Shown: piece after piece, positions 44,172 to 53,046 of the stretch
Numbering within the stretch: the first letter of the stretch is position 1
Layout of the letters: each line of letters starts with the position of its first letter
Assembly: GCF_016805985.1 (NCBI RefSeq)
Contig: NZ_CP017661.1
Location: forward strand, 186,001 to 250,000
DNA length: 64,000 nt
From: Microbacterium sp. JZ31
Lineage (GTDB): Bacteria; Actinomycetota; Actinomycetes; Actinomycetales; Microbacteriaceae
Direction of reading: 5' to 3'
The notes under the pieces: generated by a model
The model's database searches: none
What the model saw: only the letters and a program-made list of their open reading frames with translations
What the model was told of the DNA's origin: nothing
Made by a program: the position numbers and the translations under genes

Positions 44172-44189
44172 TGAAAACGATTCTCATTA
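44172..44189 (+). promoter_or_regulatory. Zur-type operator before znuA
   Basis: TGAAAACGATTCTCATTA fits the Fur/Zur-type inverted repeat TGA-A-x-x-x-x-T-x-x-TCA. It lies just upstream of the -10 box of znuA, so bound regulator would block transcription. Confidence 0.75.
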
Positions 44190-44192
44190 CGG

Positions 44193-44198
44193 TACGAT
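44193..44198 (+). promoter_or_regulatory. -10 box of leaderless znuA
   Basis: TACGAT, seven bases before the ATG of znuA, directly after the Zur-type box. Confidence 0.55.
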
Positions 44199-44205
44199 CG
44201 AGATC

Positions 44206-45270
44206 ATGCCTCGTCGCCTCGTGCTCGCCTCCGCTCTCGCCGTCCCCGCGCTCGTCCTGGCGGGCTGCTCCTCCACCGATGCCCCCGACGCCGGGGCCGA
44301 GGACGGCGCCGGCTTCTCGATCGTCGCGTCGACGAGCGTCTACGCATCGCTCCTGTCAGAGCTCGTGGGCGATGCGGCCGACGTGACCGCGATCGTCGAC
44401 TCGCCCACGCAGGATCCGCACTCGTACGAGGCGACGACCCGTGACCAGCTCGCCGTGCAGCAGGCCGATCTCGTCGTGCGCAACGGCGGCGGCTACGACC
44501 CCTTCATGGATCAGCTGACCGAGGAGGCCGGCACCGAGCACGTCATCACGGTCGTCGAGTACTCGCACGACTACCCCGGTGCCGAGTCGCACGCGGAGGG
44601 CGAGCACGCAGAGGACGAGCACGCCGAGGACGAGCACGCAGAGGACGAGCAGGCGGAGACCGCCACGCCCGAGACGGCCGCCCCCGAGAGCGAGGCGACC
44701 GAGGAGGCGCACGACCACGAGCACGAGGGCCACGACCACATCGAGGGCTTCAACGAGCACGTCTGGTACGACCCGCACACCATCGCGCACCTGGTCGAGG
44801 AGCTCGGTGCCGAGCTCGGCGAGCTGCTTCCCGACGCGGCCTCGGACATCCAGGTCGCTCAGGAGGAGCTGCTGGCCGACATCGACGGCCTCGAGTCTGC
44901 GCTGGACGAGGTCGCGACCGCGCACGAGGGTGCCCACGTGTTCTTCACCGAGCCCGTCGGCGGCTACCTCGCGGCCGCCGCGGGGCTGGAGGACGCGACC
45001 ACAGAGGGCTTCGCCGAGGCGGTCGAGGAGGGGCAGGATGTCGCTCCCGCGACGCTGCTCGCCGCGCTCGACGCGATCGAGGGCGGCGAGATCGACGTGC
45101 TCATCACCAACACGCAGACCGCGGGCGCCGAGACCCAGCGCGTGATCGAAGCGGCTGAGGGCGCGGGCGTGCCGGTCATCGAGTACGCCGAGACGCTGCC
45201 CGACGGCGACACCTACGTCAGCTGGATGACCGCCAACATCGAAGCGCTCGAGCAGGCGCTCGCCGGCTGA
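44206..45270 (+). CDS. znuA: Zinc-binding lipoprotein of a ZnuABC importer
   Basis: 354 residues from ATG 44206, giving a lipoprotein signal with lipobox LAGC. It is a cluster A-I metal-binding protein: STSVYASLLSELVGD, DSPTQDPHSYEAT with a metal His, and FNEHVWYDPHT with another. Between these is a long charged loop with H-A-E-D-E tandem repeats (residues about 127-150) and a second cluster HDHEHEGHDH (about 167-176), typical of zinc rather than manganese proteins. The Zur-type box and neighbouring zur gene agree. It captures zinc outside the membrane and passes it to the permease encoded downstream. Confidence 0.92.
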   Translation: MPRRLVLASALAVPALVLAGCSSTDAPDAGAEDGAGFSIVASTSVYASLLSELVGDAADVTAIVDSPTQDPHSYEATTRDQLAVQQADLVVRNGGGYDPFMDQLTEEAGTEHVITVVEYSHDYPGAESHAEGEHAEDEHAEDEHAEDEQAETATPETAAPESEATEEAHDHEHEGHDHIEGFNEHVWYDPHTIAHLVEELGAELGELLPDAASDIQVAQEELLADIDGLESALDEVATAHEGAHVFFTEPVGGYLAAAAGLEDATTEGFAEAVEEGQDVAPATLLAALDAIEGGEIDVLITNTQTAGAETQRVIEAAEGAGVPVIEYAETLPDGDTYVSWMTANIEALEQALAG

Positions 45271-45317
45271 CGCGTTCGCGTCCGTCGGCCGTGAGCGGGC
45301 GGAGGTCTGGCCGTCCA

Positions 45318-45335
45318 CGAGAACGATTATCAGTC
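45318..45335 (+). promoter_or_regulatory. Zur-type operator before znuC
   Basis: CGAGAACGATTATCAGTC matches the znuA box at 12 of 18 positions, including the core GA-x-AACGATT-x-TCA. It is just upstream of the -10 box TACACT. Confidence 0.7.
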
Positions 45336-45342
45336 GCCGATC

Positions 45343-45348
45343 TACACT
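45343..45348 (+). promoter_or_regulatory. -10 box of leaderless znuC
   Basis: TACACT, six bases before the ATG of znuC. Confidence 0.55.
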
Positions 45349-45354
45349 GGATCC

Positions 45355-46176
45355 ATGACCACCGCACCCGTGCTCGAGATCTCCGGCGCCGGCCTGAGCC
45401 TGCGCGGGCGCGAGCTCTGGGCGGGGCTCAATCTCGCGGTGCGGCCCGGCGAGTTCGTCGCGGTGCTGGGGCCGAGCGGCTCGGGCAAGACGACTCTCCT
45501 GCGGGCCATCCTCGGGCTGCAGGAGCTCAGCGCGGGAGAGATCCGGGTGGCGGGTGGGGCGGTGCGCCGCGGCGACCGGCGCATCGGCTACATCCCGCAG
45601 CAGCTGCCGCTGCCGCCGGGGACCAGCATGCGCGCGCGCGACCTCGTCGCGCTCGGCATCCAGGGCACGCGCTTCGGCATCCCCTTCCCGCGCCGCGGTG
45701 ACCGGCACCGCGTCGACGCGCTGCTCGAGGCCGTCGGCGCCTCCGCCTACGCCGAACGGCCCGTGGGACTGCTGAGCGGCGGAGAGCAGCAGCGGCTGCG
45801 CGTCGCGCAGGCGCTCGCCGACGGGCCCGCGCTGCTGCTGTGCGACGAGCCGCTGTCAAGCCTCGACCTCGCGAACCAACAGGCCGTCACCGCGATCATC
45901 GACCGCGAGCGTCGCGAGCACGACGCGGCCGTGCTGTTCGTCACGCACGACGTGAACCCGATCCTGGACCACGTCGACCGCGTCCTGTACATCGCGGGCG
46001 GCCGCTTCACGCTCGGGACGCCCGAGGAGGTGCTGCGCTCCGACGTGCTCACCGACCTGTACGGCGCACCCGTGCACGTGCTCCGCACGGGCGGACGGCT
46101 CGTCGTCGTGGGCGCGCCCGACGCCGACGACCACTGCCACGTGCCCGCGCTGCCCGTCGAGGTGGGCGCCGCGTGA
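45355..46176 (+). CDS. znuC: Zinc ABC transporter ATP-binding protein
   Basis: 273 residues. Walker A GPSGSGKTT, signature LLSGGEQQRLRVAQAL, Walker B ALLLCDEPLSSLD and the switch His in VTHDVN. The C-terminal His/Cys pair (DDHCHVPALP) resembles other metal importers. It starts without a ribosome site right after a TANNNT box, so it is probably leaderless and separately controlled from znuA by its own Zur-type box. Its stop overlaps the GTG of znuB. Confidence 0.93.
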   Translation: MTTAPVLEISGAGLSLRGRELWAGLNLAVRPGEFVAVLGPSGSGKTTLLRAILGLQELSAGEIRVAGGAVRRGDRRIGYIPQQLPLPPGTSMRARDLVALGIQGTRFGIPFPRRGDRHRVDALLEAVGASAYAERPVGLLSGGEQQRLRVAQALADGPALLLCDEPLSSLDLANQQAVTAIIDRERREHDAAVLFVTHDVNPILDHVDRVLYIAGGRFTLGTPEEVLRSDVLTDLYGAPVHVLRTGGRLVVVGAPDADDHCHVPALPVEVGAA

Positions 46177-47063
46177 TCGTCCCGGCTCTCGACTGGAGCG
46201 ACGTGTTCTCGTTCCAGGACTACGGCGCGCTGCTGCAGCTCGTCGGCAACTCGGTGATCGCCGGCGCGGTGCTCGGCGTCGTCGGGGGTCTGATCGGCGT
46301 GTTCATCATGCAGCGCGACATGGCCTTCGCGGTGCACGGGGTCAGCGAGCTGTCCTTCGCGGGCGCCGCCGCGGCGCTGCTGTTCGGCGGCAGCGTCGTG
46401 ATGGGATCGCTCGTCGGCGCGGTCGCGGCGGCGCTGCTGATCGGGCTGCTCGGCTCCCGGGCGCGCGACCGCAACTCGATCGTGGGCGTGCTGATGCCCT
46501 TCGGGCTGGGACTCGGGATCCTGTTCCTGTCGCTGTACGAGGGTCGCAGCGCCAACCGGTTCAGCCTGCTGACGGGGCAGATCGTCTCGGTGTCGAGCCC
46601 CGACCTCGGCTGGCTGATCGCCATCTCCCTGATCGTCCTGATCGGGCTGCTGATGGTGTGGAACCCGCTGCGCTTCGACTCGCTCGACGGCCAGGCCGCC
46701 GCCGCTCGCGGCGTGCCGACCAGCGCGGTGAGCATCGTCTTCATGCTGCTGCTGGGCCTGATCGTGGCCGTCGCGGTGCACATCATCGGGGCGCTGCTCG
46801 TGATGGCCCTGCTCGTGACGCCGGCCGCCGCGGCCATGCGCGTCAGTCACGGCCCCGTCGCGGTGCCGCTGCTGGCGGCGGCGTTCGGCTTCGCGTCGGC
46901 CGTCGGCGGCATCCTGCTCGCGATCGCCGGCACGCTGCCGGTGAGCCCCTACATCACCACGATCTCGTTCCTGATCTACGTCGTCTGCCGCCTCATCGCA
47001 TGGCGCCGCGACCGCGCCCTGGCGCTGTCCGCCGCCCAGGAGCCGCTGAGGGTCGCGGCCTAG
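46173..47063 (+). CDS. znuB: Zinc ABC transporter permease
   Basis: 296 residues, starting at a GTG that overlaps the znuC stop. About eight to nine membrane segments of the ABC-3 family, with the conserved GVFIMQRDMAFAVHGVSELSFAG block near the start and HIIGALLVMALLVTPAAAAM near the end. It forms the membrane channel of the ZnuABC importer. The TAG stop is also part of the -10 box of zur. Confidence 0.93.
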   Translation: MIVPALDWSDVFSFQDYGALLQLVGNSVIAGAVLGVVGGLIGVFIMQRDMAFAVHGVSELSFAGAAAALLFGGSVVMGSLVGAVAAALLIGLLGSRARDRNSIVGVLMPFGLGLGILFLSLYEGRSANRFSLLTGQIVSVSSPDLGWLIAISLIVLIGLLMVWNPLRFDSLDGQAAAARGVPTSAVSIVFMLLLGLIVAVAVHIIGALLVMALLVTPAAAAMRVSHGPVAVPLLAAAFGFASAVGGILLAIAGTLPVSPYITTISFLIYVVCRLIAWRRDRALALSAAQEPLRVAA

Positions 47064-47066
47064 AAT
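47061..47066 (+). promoter_or_regulatory. -10 box of zur, overlapping the znuB stop
   Basis: TAGAAT, seven bases before the ATG of zur; its first three bases are the stop codon of znuB. It would allow zur to be made independently of the transporter. Confidence 0.5.
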
Positions 47067-47073
47067 CGGTCTC

Positions 47074-47469
47074 ATGGTCCAGCGGAACACGTGGCAGCGC
47101 GAGCGCGTGCGCGATGCGCTCTCCGACGCGCGCGGCTTCGTGAGCGCGCAGAGCCTGCACGCCGCCCTGCGCGACGAGAACACGGGCATCGGCCTCGCGA
47201 CCGTGTACCGCGCGCTCGCCGGCCTCGCGGCCTCGGGCGAGGCCGACTCGCTGCAGAGCCCGGAGGGCGAGGCGCTCTACCGCGCCTGTGCCATGAGCGG
47301 TCACCACCACCACCTGATCTGCCGCAACTGCGGGCTCACCGTCGAGATCGAGGCCACCGCGGTCGAGCAGTGGGCGCAGGAGACCGCCTCGCGTCACGGC
47401 TTCCGCGACGCCGAGCACGTGGTCGACATCTTCGGCCTGTGCGAGGCCTGCGCGGCCGCGAAGGCATGA
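47074..47469 (+). CDS. zur: Fur-family zinc uptake regulator
   Basis: 131 residues. The winged helix (RERVRDALSDARGFVSAQSL, GLATVYRALAGL) is followed by the metal-binding and dimer domain with GHHHHLICRNCG and a final C-E-A-C, the two Cys pairs of the structural zinc site. With zinc bound it would repress znuA and znuC through the two boxes upstream. Zur rather than Fur is inferred from the neighbours. The next gene overlaps its stop. Confidence 0.9.
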   Translation: MVQRNTWQRERVRDALSDARGFVSAQSLHAALRDENTGIGLATVYRALAGLAASGEADSLQSPEGEALYRACAMSGHHHHLICRNCGLTVEIEATAVEQWAQETASRHGFRDAEHVVDIFGLCEACAAAKA

Positions 47470-48479
47470 CGCAGACCGCGACGGCCGTCCGGCGACCGGG
47501 GTCGCGCGTGCTCGCGGGCCTCGGGCTCGGGCTGGGCGCCGTCGCGTTGCTCGTCGCGCTCGACGTGTTCGCACCGAGCCTGTTCCCGGACGGCCTGCCC
47601 ACGCGCGCGCAGGACGGGCTGACGCTCGCGCTCAGCGTGCTGATCGAGTCGCTGCCGTTCGTGATGCTGGGCGTCATCCTGTCGATCGCCGTGCAGGTGT
47701 GGCTGCCGGCCGGCGTGATCGAGCGCTTCATGCCGCGCCGGGCATGGGCGCGTCGCGCCGTCCTGTCGCTGCTCGGCATGCTCATCCCGGTGTGCGAGTG
47801 CGGCAACGTGCCGTTCGCGCGCGGCCTGCTGATGCGCGGCGTCTCCCCCGCCGAGACGCTCACCTTCCTGGTGGCGGCCCCGATCGTGAATCCGATCGTG
47901 ATCGTCACGACGCACGCCGCGTTCGGATGGGACGGCGGCATCCTCGTCGCGCGGATCGTGGGCGGCTGGCTCATCGCGAACCTCATCGGCTGGATCTACA
48001 GCCGGCATCCGGACCCCGCGAGCCTGCTGACCGGACGCTTCCTCGACACGTGCGAGGTCGTGACGCACGAGACGGGCGGTCGCGGGCGCCGCAGCCTCGC
48101 CCAGTTCGTCGTCGAGCTGCGCGCCGTGATGCCCGCGCTCGTCATCGGCTCGGCGATCGCCGGAGCCGTGCAGGTGATCGTGCCGCGCGACGCGCTGCTG
48201 GCGATCGGATCCAACCCCGTGCTGTCGATCGTCGCGATGACGGCCCTCGCGATGACGGTCGCGATCTGCTCGAACGTCGACGCGTTCTTCGCGCTGTCGT
48301 TCGCCTCGACGTTCTCGCCCGGATCGCTCGTGGTGTTCCTGCTCGTCGGCCCCCTCGTCGACGTCAAGATGCTCGCGCTCATGCGCACGACGTTCACGTG
48401 GCGCACGCTCGCGGGCATCGTCGCGGTCGTGCTGCTGGCGGCGTTCGGGATCGGGATCGGGGTGAACCTCGTTGCGTAG
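47466..48479 (+). CDS. Permease of the DUF318 / UPF0718 family
   Basis: 337 residues, ATG overlapping the zur stop. About eight membrane segments, with the family block PVCECGNVPFARGLL in the middle and VAICSNVDAFFALSF near the end; the Cys-x-Cys and the acidic residue in the membrane suggest metal or metalloid handling. Homologues occur next to TIGR03943 genes, as here. In this operon it is likely part of the zinc response, but no transported ion has been proven for the family to my knowledge. Confidence 0.88.
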   Translation: MTQTATAVRRPGSRVLAGLGLGLGAVALLVALDVFAPSLFPDGLPTRAQDGLTLALSVLIESLPFVMLGVILSIAVQVWLPAGVIERFMPRRAWARRAVLSLLGMLIPVCECGNVPFARGLLMRGVSPAETLTFLVAAPIVNPIVIVTTHAAFGWDGGILVARIVGGWLIANLIGWIYSRHPDPASLLTGRFLDTCEVVTHETGGRGRRSLAQFVVELRAVMPALVIGSAIAGAVQVIVPRDALLAIGSNPVLSIVAMTALAMTVAICSNVDAFFALSFASTFSPGSLVVFLLVGPLVDVKMLALMRTTFTWRTLAGIVAVVLLAAFGIGIGVNLVA

Positions 48480-49266
48480 CGCGTGGGGATCCGCGGGGAC
48501 CCGGTGGCTGGGTGTGGGTCTGGCCGCCGTGCTCGCCGTCGTCACACTCGGGCTCGCGGCCACGGGACGCCTGGCGCTCTACATCAACCCGGATCAGGCG
48601 TGGTTCGCGGTCGGAATGGCCGTGCTCGCGCTCGTCGGCGCCGTCGCGTCGTTCGCGCTGCCGCTCGGCGCCGAGGCCGATCACGGCCACGACCACGGCG
48701 ACCACGAGCCGCACGAGCGCCCGGACGGTTCCGACTCGGTCGCTTCGCTCCCTCGCTGGACCGGGAGCGGGGTCGGCTCGGTCGCCGTCTGGGTCGGCGG
48801 CGTCGCCGCATCGGCCGTCGCGGTGACGGCGCTCGTGCTGCCGCCCGCGTCGCTGTCGGTCGAGCTCGCGATGGCGCGCGACACCGGCACGGCGCCGCTG
48901 TTCGCCGGAGCGGACGAGGTGCTGCTGGCCGCGGCCGACACGAGCACGTTCGGCGTGGGCGACTGGGCATCCGTGTTCTCGAGCGCGACGAGCCCCGACT
49001 CCTTCGAGGGCACGCAGGTCACGCTGACCGGCTTCGTCGCGCCGGCGGACGACGGCTCGCTGCGCGTGGGCCGCCTCGTCGTCACCCACTGCGTGATCGA
49101 CGCGCAGCCCGCGACCGTGCCCGTCGCGGCGGAGCAGGATGCCCTCGAGGCCGGCGCGTGGGTCGAGGTCGACGGCGTCGTCACGACCGACGCCGCCGGT
49201 GCCCTCGTGATCCAGCCGCGCGAGATCACCGCGATCGACGCCCCGGACGATCCGTATGAGTACTGA
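48472..49266 (+). CDS. TIGR03943 / UPF0703 family membrane protein
   Basis: 264 residues from a TTG overlapping the permease stop. Two or three N-terminal membrane segments, a His-rich loop (DHGHDHGDHEPHE), another membrane segment, then a C-terminal beta-rich domain with GTQVTLTGFVAP and LVVTHCVIDAQP. This is the usual partner of the DUF318 permease. The His cluster is consistent with zinc handling. It probably forms a complex with the preceding gene product. Confidence 0.85.
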   Translation: MRSAWGSAGTRWLGVGLAAVLAVVTLGLAATGRLALYINPDQAWFAVGMAVLALVGAVASFALPLGAEADHGHDHGDHEPHERPDGSDSVASLPRWTGSGVGSVAVWVGGVAASAVAVTALVLPPASLSVELAMARDTGTAPLFAGADEVLLAAADTSTFGVGDWASVFSSATSPDSFEGTQVTLTGFVAPADDGSLRVGRLVVTHCVIDAQPATVPVAAEQDALEAGAWVEVDGVVTTDAAGALVIQPREITAIDAPDDPYEY

Positions 49267-50674
49267 CACCACCCGGCGCCGCACGCGCCGCCGCGCAGGC
49301 GTGCGCCGCTTCGCGCTGACGCTCGTGGGCGTGCTCGCCGCGCTCGCCGTCCTCGGTGGGGCGGGTGCGGCCGTGAGCCTCGCGCAGGGCCCGCGTGTGA
49401 CCGAGGTGCAGGTCGATCCCGGCGCGGCGATCGAGGTGGCCGGCGCGCGCGCCATCCTGACCGTGAACCAGGCCCTCGCCGATGTCGACCCGGAGCAGGT
49501 CAGTGTCACGCCCGCCGCCCCGTTCACGGTGGACGCCGCGGGACGCAGCGTCGGCGTGCGCTTCACGGTGCCGCTCGATGACGACACCGAGTACACCGTT
49601 CGCGTCGACGGCGCGCGAGCCGTCGGAGGCGGCCCGGAGACCACGCTCGAGACGACGTTCACGACGCCGCCCGCCGAGGTCTTCCTGCTGCAGCGCGACC
49701 CGGACGGCGACGACACGATCTTCCGCTCGACGCTGGACGGCGAGAACGCCGTACCGGTCTACACCGCGCCGACGATCGAGGACTTCCGCGCGACCTCCAC
49801 GCGGCTCGTGGTGGCGACCGCGGAGGGCGGCGTCTCCGGACTGCAGGTGATGAACCGCGACGGATCCGACGTCGCGGCCGTGACGCTGCCGGGCGAGGGC
49901 ATCGTGCAGGCGCTGCAGGTGTCGCAGCGCGGCGACCTCGCGGGCTTCACGTACTCCGATCCCGGCGGTCAGGGCGACGCGAGCGTGCTGTACACGGCCC
50001 GGCTGCGCGAGCCCGCCGCCGATCCGGTGCCGATCGAGGTGGGCGGCGAGGCCGTGAGCGTCGACCGCTGGCGCTTCGTGCCCGACTCCTCCGCGCTGCT
50101 GCTGATCGACTTCGACGGCGAGCTGATCCTGACGGATCCGGAGACGGATGCCGATCCCACGCTGCTGGGCGGCGCGGTCACGATCGACGCGATCGCGCGG
50201 GGCACCTACACGGCCATCGTCGAGCGCGTCGAGCAGGGCATCCGGCAGCTCGACCTCCGCACGGGCGAGGAGACCGCGCTCGTCGAGCCGGATCGGGACC
50301 TCGGCATGCTCGGAGCGGTCACCCCCGTCACGGCGGGCGGCGAGGGTCGGGCGGGCACGATCCGGCAGTACCAGCGGATGCTCGACAGCGGCCGTCCCGA
50401 GGCGCAGCTGCTCGCCCACGTGGCGGAGGACGGCGTGGCGCGCGTGCTGTTCGAGGTGGGCGCCGAGGACGCGCTGCTGCAGGGCTGCGTGTCGCCGAGC
50501 GGACGCTACGTCGCCGCGCTCGTCGCGCCCGACATCCTGACGAACCCGTACGACGTGGGCGGCCAGCCGATCCCCGGCACCGTGCAGACGCACATCGTCG
50601 AGGTCGACTCGGGCGAGGAGGTGTCGGTGCTGTCCGGCTTCGACATCTCGTGGTGTACGACGGGACCGTGGTGA
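49256..50674 (+). CDS. Membrane-anchored propeller-like protein, unknown function
   Basis: 472 residues, overlapping the previous gene by 11 bases. One N-terminal membrane helix (RFALTLVGVLAALAVLGGAGAAVSL) is followed by an Ig-like domain (VSVTPAAPFTVDAAGRSVGVRFTV) and then repeated four-stranded blades (for example VFLLQRDPDGDDTIFRSTLDG, LVVATAEGGVSGLQVMNRDG, DSSALLLIDFDGELILTDP). It looks like a surface beta-propeller. I do not know a function; position in the zur operon is the only clue. Confidence 0.75.
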   Translation: MSTDTTRRRTRRRAGVRRFALTLVGVLAALAVLGGAGAAVSLAQGPRVTEVQVDPGAAIEVAGARAILTVNQALADVDPEQVSVTPAAPFTVDAAGRSVGVRFTVPLDDDTEYTVRVDGARAVGGGPETTLETTFTTPPAEVFLLQRDPDGDDTIFRSTLDGENAVPVYTAPTIEDFRATSTRLVVATAEGGVSGLQVMNRDGSDVAAVTLPGEGIVQALQVSQRGDLAGFTYSDPGGQGDASVLYTARLREPAADPVPIEVGGEAVSVDRWRFVPDSSALLLIDFDGELILTDPETDADPTLLGGAVTIDAIARGTYTAIVERVEQGIRQLDLRTGEETALVEPDRDLGMLGAVTPVTAGGEGRAGTIRQYQRMLDSGRPEAQLLAHVAEDGVARVLFEVGAEDALLQGCVSPSGRYVAALVAPDILTNPYDVGGQPIPGTVQTHIVEVDSGEEVSVLSGFDISWCTTGPW

Positions 50675-51360
50675 GCGCGATGGCGACGCACCGCCCCGCG
50701 CGCCGGGAGGACCTTGCGGGCCTGCCCGTCGACGTCGCGCCGACGCTGCTCGGCGCGCTGCTGGAGACGACACTGCCGGACGGCCCCGCGGGGATCGGCG
50801 GGGACGTGACGGTGCGGATCACCGAGGTCGAGGCGTACCACGGGCGCGGATCGGGCGAGGTCGCGGATCCCGGATCCCACGCGCGCATGGGCCCGACCGC
50901 GCGCAACGCCACGATGTGGGGCGAGGCCGGGCACCTGTACGTCTACCTCAGCCACGGCATCCATTCGTGCGTGAACGTCGTGTGCGGTCCCGCCGGGCGC
51001 GGGGACGGCATCCTGCTGCGCGCGGGGGAGATCGTCGAGGGCGCGGATGTCGCCCGTCGGCGCCGCGAGGCGAAGGGCGTCGCACGCACCGACCGCGACC
51101 TGGCCCGCGGACCCGGGCGGCTGGGCGATGCGATCGGCCTGCGTCACGCGCTCCACGACGGCATCGACGCCGTGACGGGAGAGCCGCGGGAGGGCGCCGT
51201 GGCACGCCTGCACCTGCGCGCGGAGCCGCTCGCCGACATCGCGACCGGCCCGCGCGTCGGGGTCGCGGGCATCGCCGGCACGGCGGCGTATCCGTGGCGC
51301 TTCTGGATCCCCGGGGACCCGACCGTGTCGGCGTTCCGGCCCGGGCGCGGCGCGGTCTAG
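50671..51360 (+). CDS. 3-methyladenine DNA glycosylase (AAG/MPG family)
   Basis: 229 residues from the GTG that overlaps the previous stop (an ATG three codons later is the alternative). Removes alkylated purines from DNA. The family core is present: VRITEVEAYHGRG with the catalytic Glu, SHARMGPTARNATMWGEAGHLYVYLSHGIHSCVNVVCG and DGILLRAGEIVEG. The short N-terminus is usual for bacterial members. It is convergent with the FUSC gene, the two stops overlapping by three bases. Confidence 0.93.
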   Translation: MSAMATHRPARREDLAGLPVDVAPTLLGALLETTLPDGPAGIGGDVTVRITEVEAYHGRGSGEVADPGSHARMGPTARNATMWGEAGHLYVYLSHGIHSCVNVVCGPAGRGDGILLRAGEIVEGADVARRRREAKGVARTDRDLARGPGRLGDAIGLRHALHDGIDAVTGEPREGAVARLHLRAEPLADIATGPRVGVAGIAGTAAYPWRFWIPGDPTVSAFRPGRGAV

Positions 51361-52439
51361 CCGATGATGCGGCGGGGGTGCAGCACGCCCGTGACCGCGC
51401 CGAGCGCCGCCCCCACGAGCGTGTCGACGATGCGCTCGAGCGCGATCCCGGGGGAGTGCATGTCGCCCGTCGCGGCGCCCGTGAGCAGCAGCACCAGCGG
51501 CGTGATGAACGCGAGCGCCAGGGCGTAGTTGCGCACGACGACGAGCTCGATCGCGAACTGCAGCGCGCCGAGCACGAGGGCGACCCGGAAGCCCGCCCAC
51601 GGGTCGTCCCAGGGCAGCGCCCCGAGCACGAGGAACAGCCCCGCGCCGACGACGGTGCCGGCGGTGCGGTGCACGCCGCGCAGCAGCGCGGTGCCGCGAT
51701 CGGCCGCGACGCCGATGACGCCGATCGCCGCGGTCACGATCCAGTACGCGCGATCCGGGTCCACCCACAGCGCGGCGAGCGTGCCGACCACCGCGACCAC
51801 CGCGACACGGGCGAGCAGGAGGCGCGCGTCGGGCGACCAGCGCGGCCCGGGCAGCAGTTCGCGCAGGGGGCGCCGCGGGGTCCGCCGCGCGTCCACGCGC
51901 AGCAGCGGGAGCGCCGACAGCAGCCACGCGAACACCGTGCCGGCCGCGATCGCGGCGACGGATGCGACACGGTCGACGCCGGCGGCGGCGAGGTGCGCCG
52001 ACAGGCCGAAGACGAGGACGAAGAACAGCGGACCGGGCGGGCCGAGCGAGAAGCCGAAGGCGAGCGCCGCGCTCACCACGGCGACGAGCACGCCGCCGAT
52101 GAGGGTCGCGGGCGCCGAGAGGCCGGCCAGTGCGCCGAGCGCGGCCGACGCGACGAGCCCCGCGGCGGCCACGGGGATCACGCCCACCCGGTCGACGGGC
52201 GGCAGATGGGAGCCGAACAGGAGGGCGAACGCGCCGCTCGCCGCCTGCAGCCCGAGGTCGGTGCGGCCCAGCGCGGTCATGACGACGATCGGCACCGCGA
52301 TCGCGAGGGCCGCCTGCGTCGCGATGGGCAGACGCGGGCCCGGGGACGGCGGAAGCCGCACGAGGCTCGTGAACGCGTGCCGCAGATCCGACCTCCAGTG
52401 CGGCGGACGGTCGGGTGCGGCGCTGTTCATCCCCTCCAT
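51357..52439 (-). CDS. FUSC-family membrane protein (aromatic acid exporter type)
   Basis: 360 residues with two sets of about five to six membrane helices separated by a basic cytosolic loop ([18 protein letters not shown]). The second half has the FUSC pattern ([37 protein letters not shown], then [15 protein letters not shown]). Members export organic acids or small toxic compounds. No partner genes are adjacent; it is divergent from the ribosomal protein operon. Confidence 0.87.
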   Translation of the reverse strand: MEGMNSAAPDRPPHWRSDLRHAFTSLVRLPPSPGPRLPIATQAALAIAVPIVVMTALGRTDLGLQAASGAFALLFGSHLPPVDRVGVIPVAAAGLVASAALGALAGLSAPATLIGGVLVAVVSAALAFGFSLGPPGPLFFVLVFGLSAHLAAAGVDRVASVAAIAAGTVFAWLLSALPLLRVDARRTPRRPLRELLPGPRWSPDARLLLARVAVVAVVGTLAALWVDPDRAYWIVTAAIGVIGVAADRGTALLRGVHRTAGTVVGAGLFLVLGALPWDDPWAGFRVALVLGALQFAIELVVVRNYALALAFITPLVLLLTGAATGDMHSPGIALERIVDTLVGAALGAVTGVLHPRRIIG

Positions 52440-52490
52440 TGTCTCCGACCCGCGGTTCCCGCGCGGGGCGAGGAGACACGCCCGGGTGTG

Positions 52491-52637
52491 CTAGGCTGGG
52501 CGATTGTCTGCGTGCACTCCTGTGCGCAGTTCGTACATCCCCTCCCGAACACAGCCCGCAAGGGTCGGCTGGGACATGTGCAGACAAGAGACCTTGGGTG
52601 GCGTCGTCCGACGCCACGGTATTGAAGGAGAACCATC
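52491..52637 (+). promoter_or_regulatory. Promoter and structured leader of the rpmB operon
   Basis: TAGGCT (52491-52496) is the -10 box. The roughly 135-base leader can fold: CTGCGTGCA pairs with TGTGCGCAG near 52507-52530 (with G-U pairs), and GTGGCGTC (52598-52605) pairs exactly with GACGCCAC (52610-52617) just before the ribosome site GAAGGAG (52624-52630). No Zur-type box like those at znuA and znuC is present. Confidence 0.5.
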
Positions 52638-52874
52638 ATGGCTGCTGTGTGCCAGGTGACCGGTGCCGTTCCCGGCTTCGGTCACAACATCTCGCACTCG
52701 CACCGCCGGACGAAGCGCCGCTTCGACCCGAACGTGCAGAAGAAGACCTACTACGTTCCGTCGCTCGGTCGCAAGATCACGCTGAACGTGTCGGCCAAGG
52801 GTATCAAGGTCATCGACGCCCGTGGCATCGAGTCGGTCGTCAAGGACCTGATCGCGAAGGGTGTGAAGCTCTAA
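52638..52874 (+). CDS. rpmB: Ribosomal protein L28, zinc-free form
   Basis: 78 residues: [20 protein letters not shown], then [16 protein letters not shown] and the L28 fold. Only one Cys remains of the four-Cys zinc ribbon, so this is the C-minus form. The stop overlaps the start of rpmG (TAATG). Confidence 0.97.
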   Translation: MAAVCQVTGAVPGFGHNISHSHRRTKRRFDPNVQKKTYYVPSLGRKITLNVSAKGIKVIDARGIESVVKDLIAKGVKL

Positions 52875-53044
52875 TGGCCAAGAAGGCTCAGGACATCCGT
52901 CCGATCATCAAGCTGCGCTCGACGGCGGGCACCGGTTACACCTACGTGACCAAGAAGAACCGCCGCAACACCCCCGACCGCCTCGTGCTCAAGAAGTACG
53001 ACCCGGTGGTCCGCAAGCACGTCGACTTCCGCGAGGAGCGTTAA
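52874..53044 (+). CDS. rpmG: Ribosomal protein L33, zinc-free form
   Basis: 56 residues: [40 protein letters not shown]. No Cys at all, so the zinc ribbon is absent (C-minus type). It overlaps rpmB by one base and is followed two bases later by rpsN. Confidence 0.97.
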   Translation: MAKKAQDIRPIIKLRSTAGTGYTYVTKKNRRNTPDRLVLKKYDPVVRKHVDFREER

Positions 53045-53046
53045 TC

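Noticed and set aside
52440..52637. Zur box before the zinc-free ribosomal protein operon
   Set aside because: No stretch resembles the TGA-A-N4-T-N2-TCA pattern of the two znu boxes.
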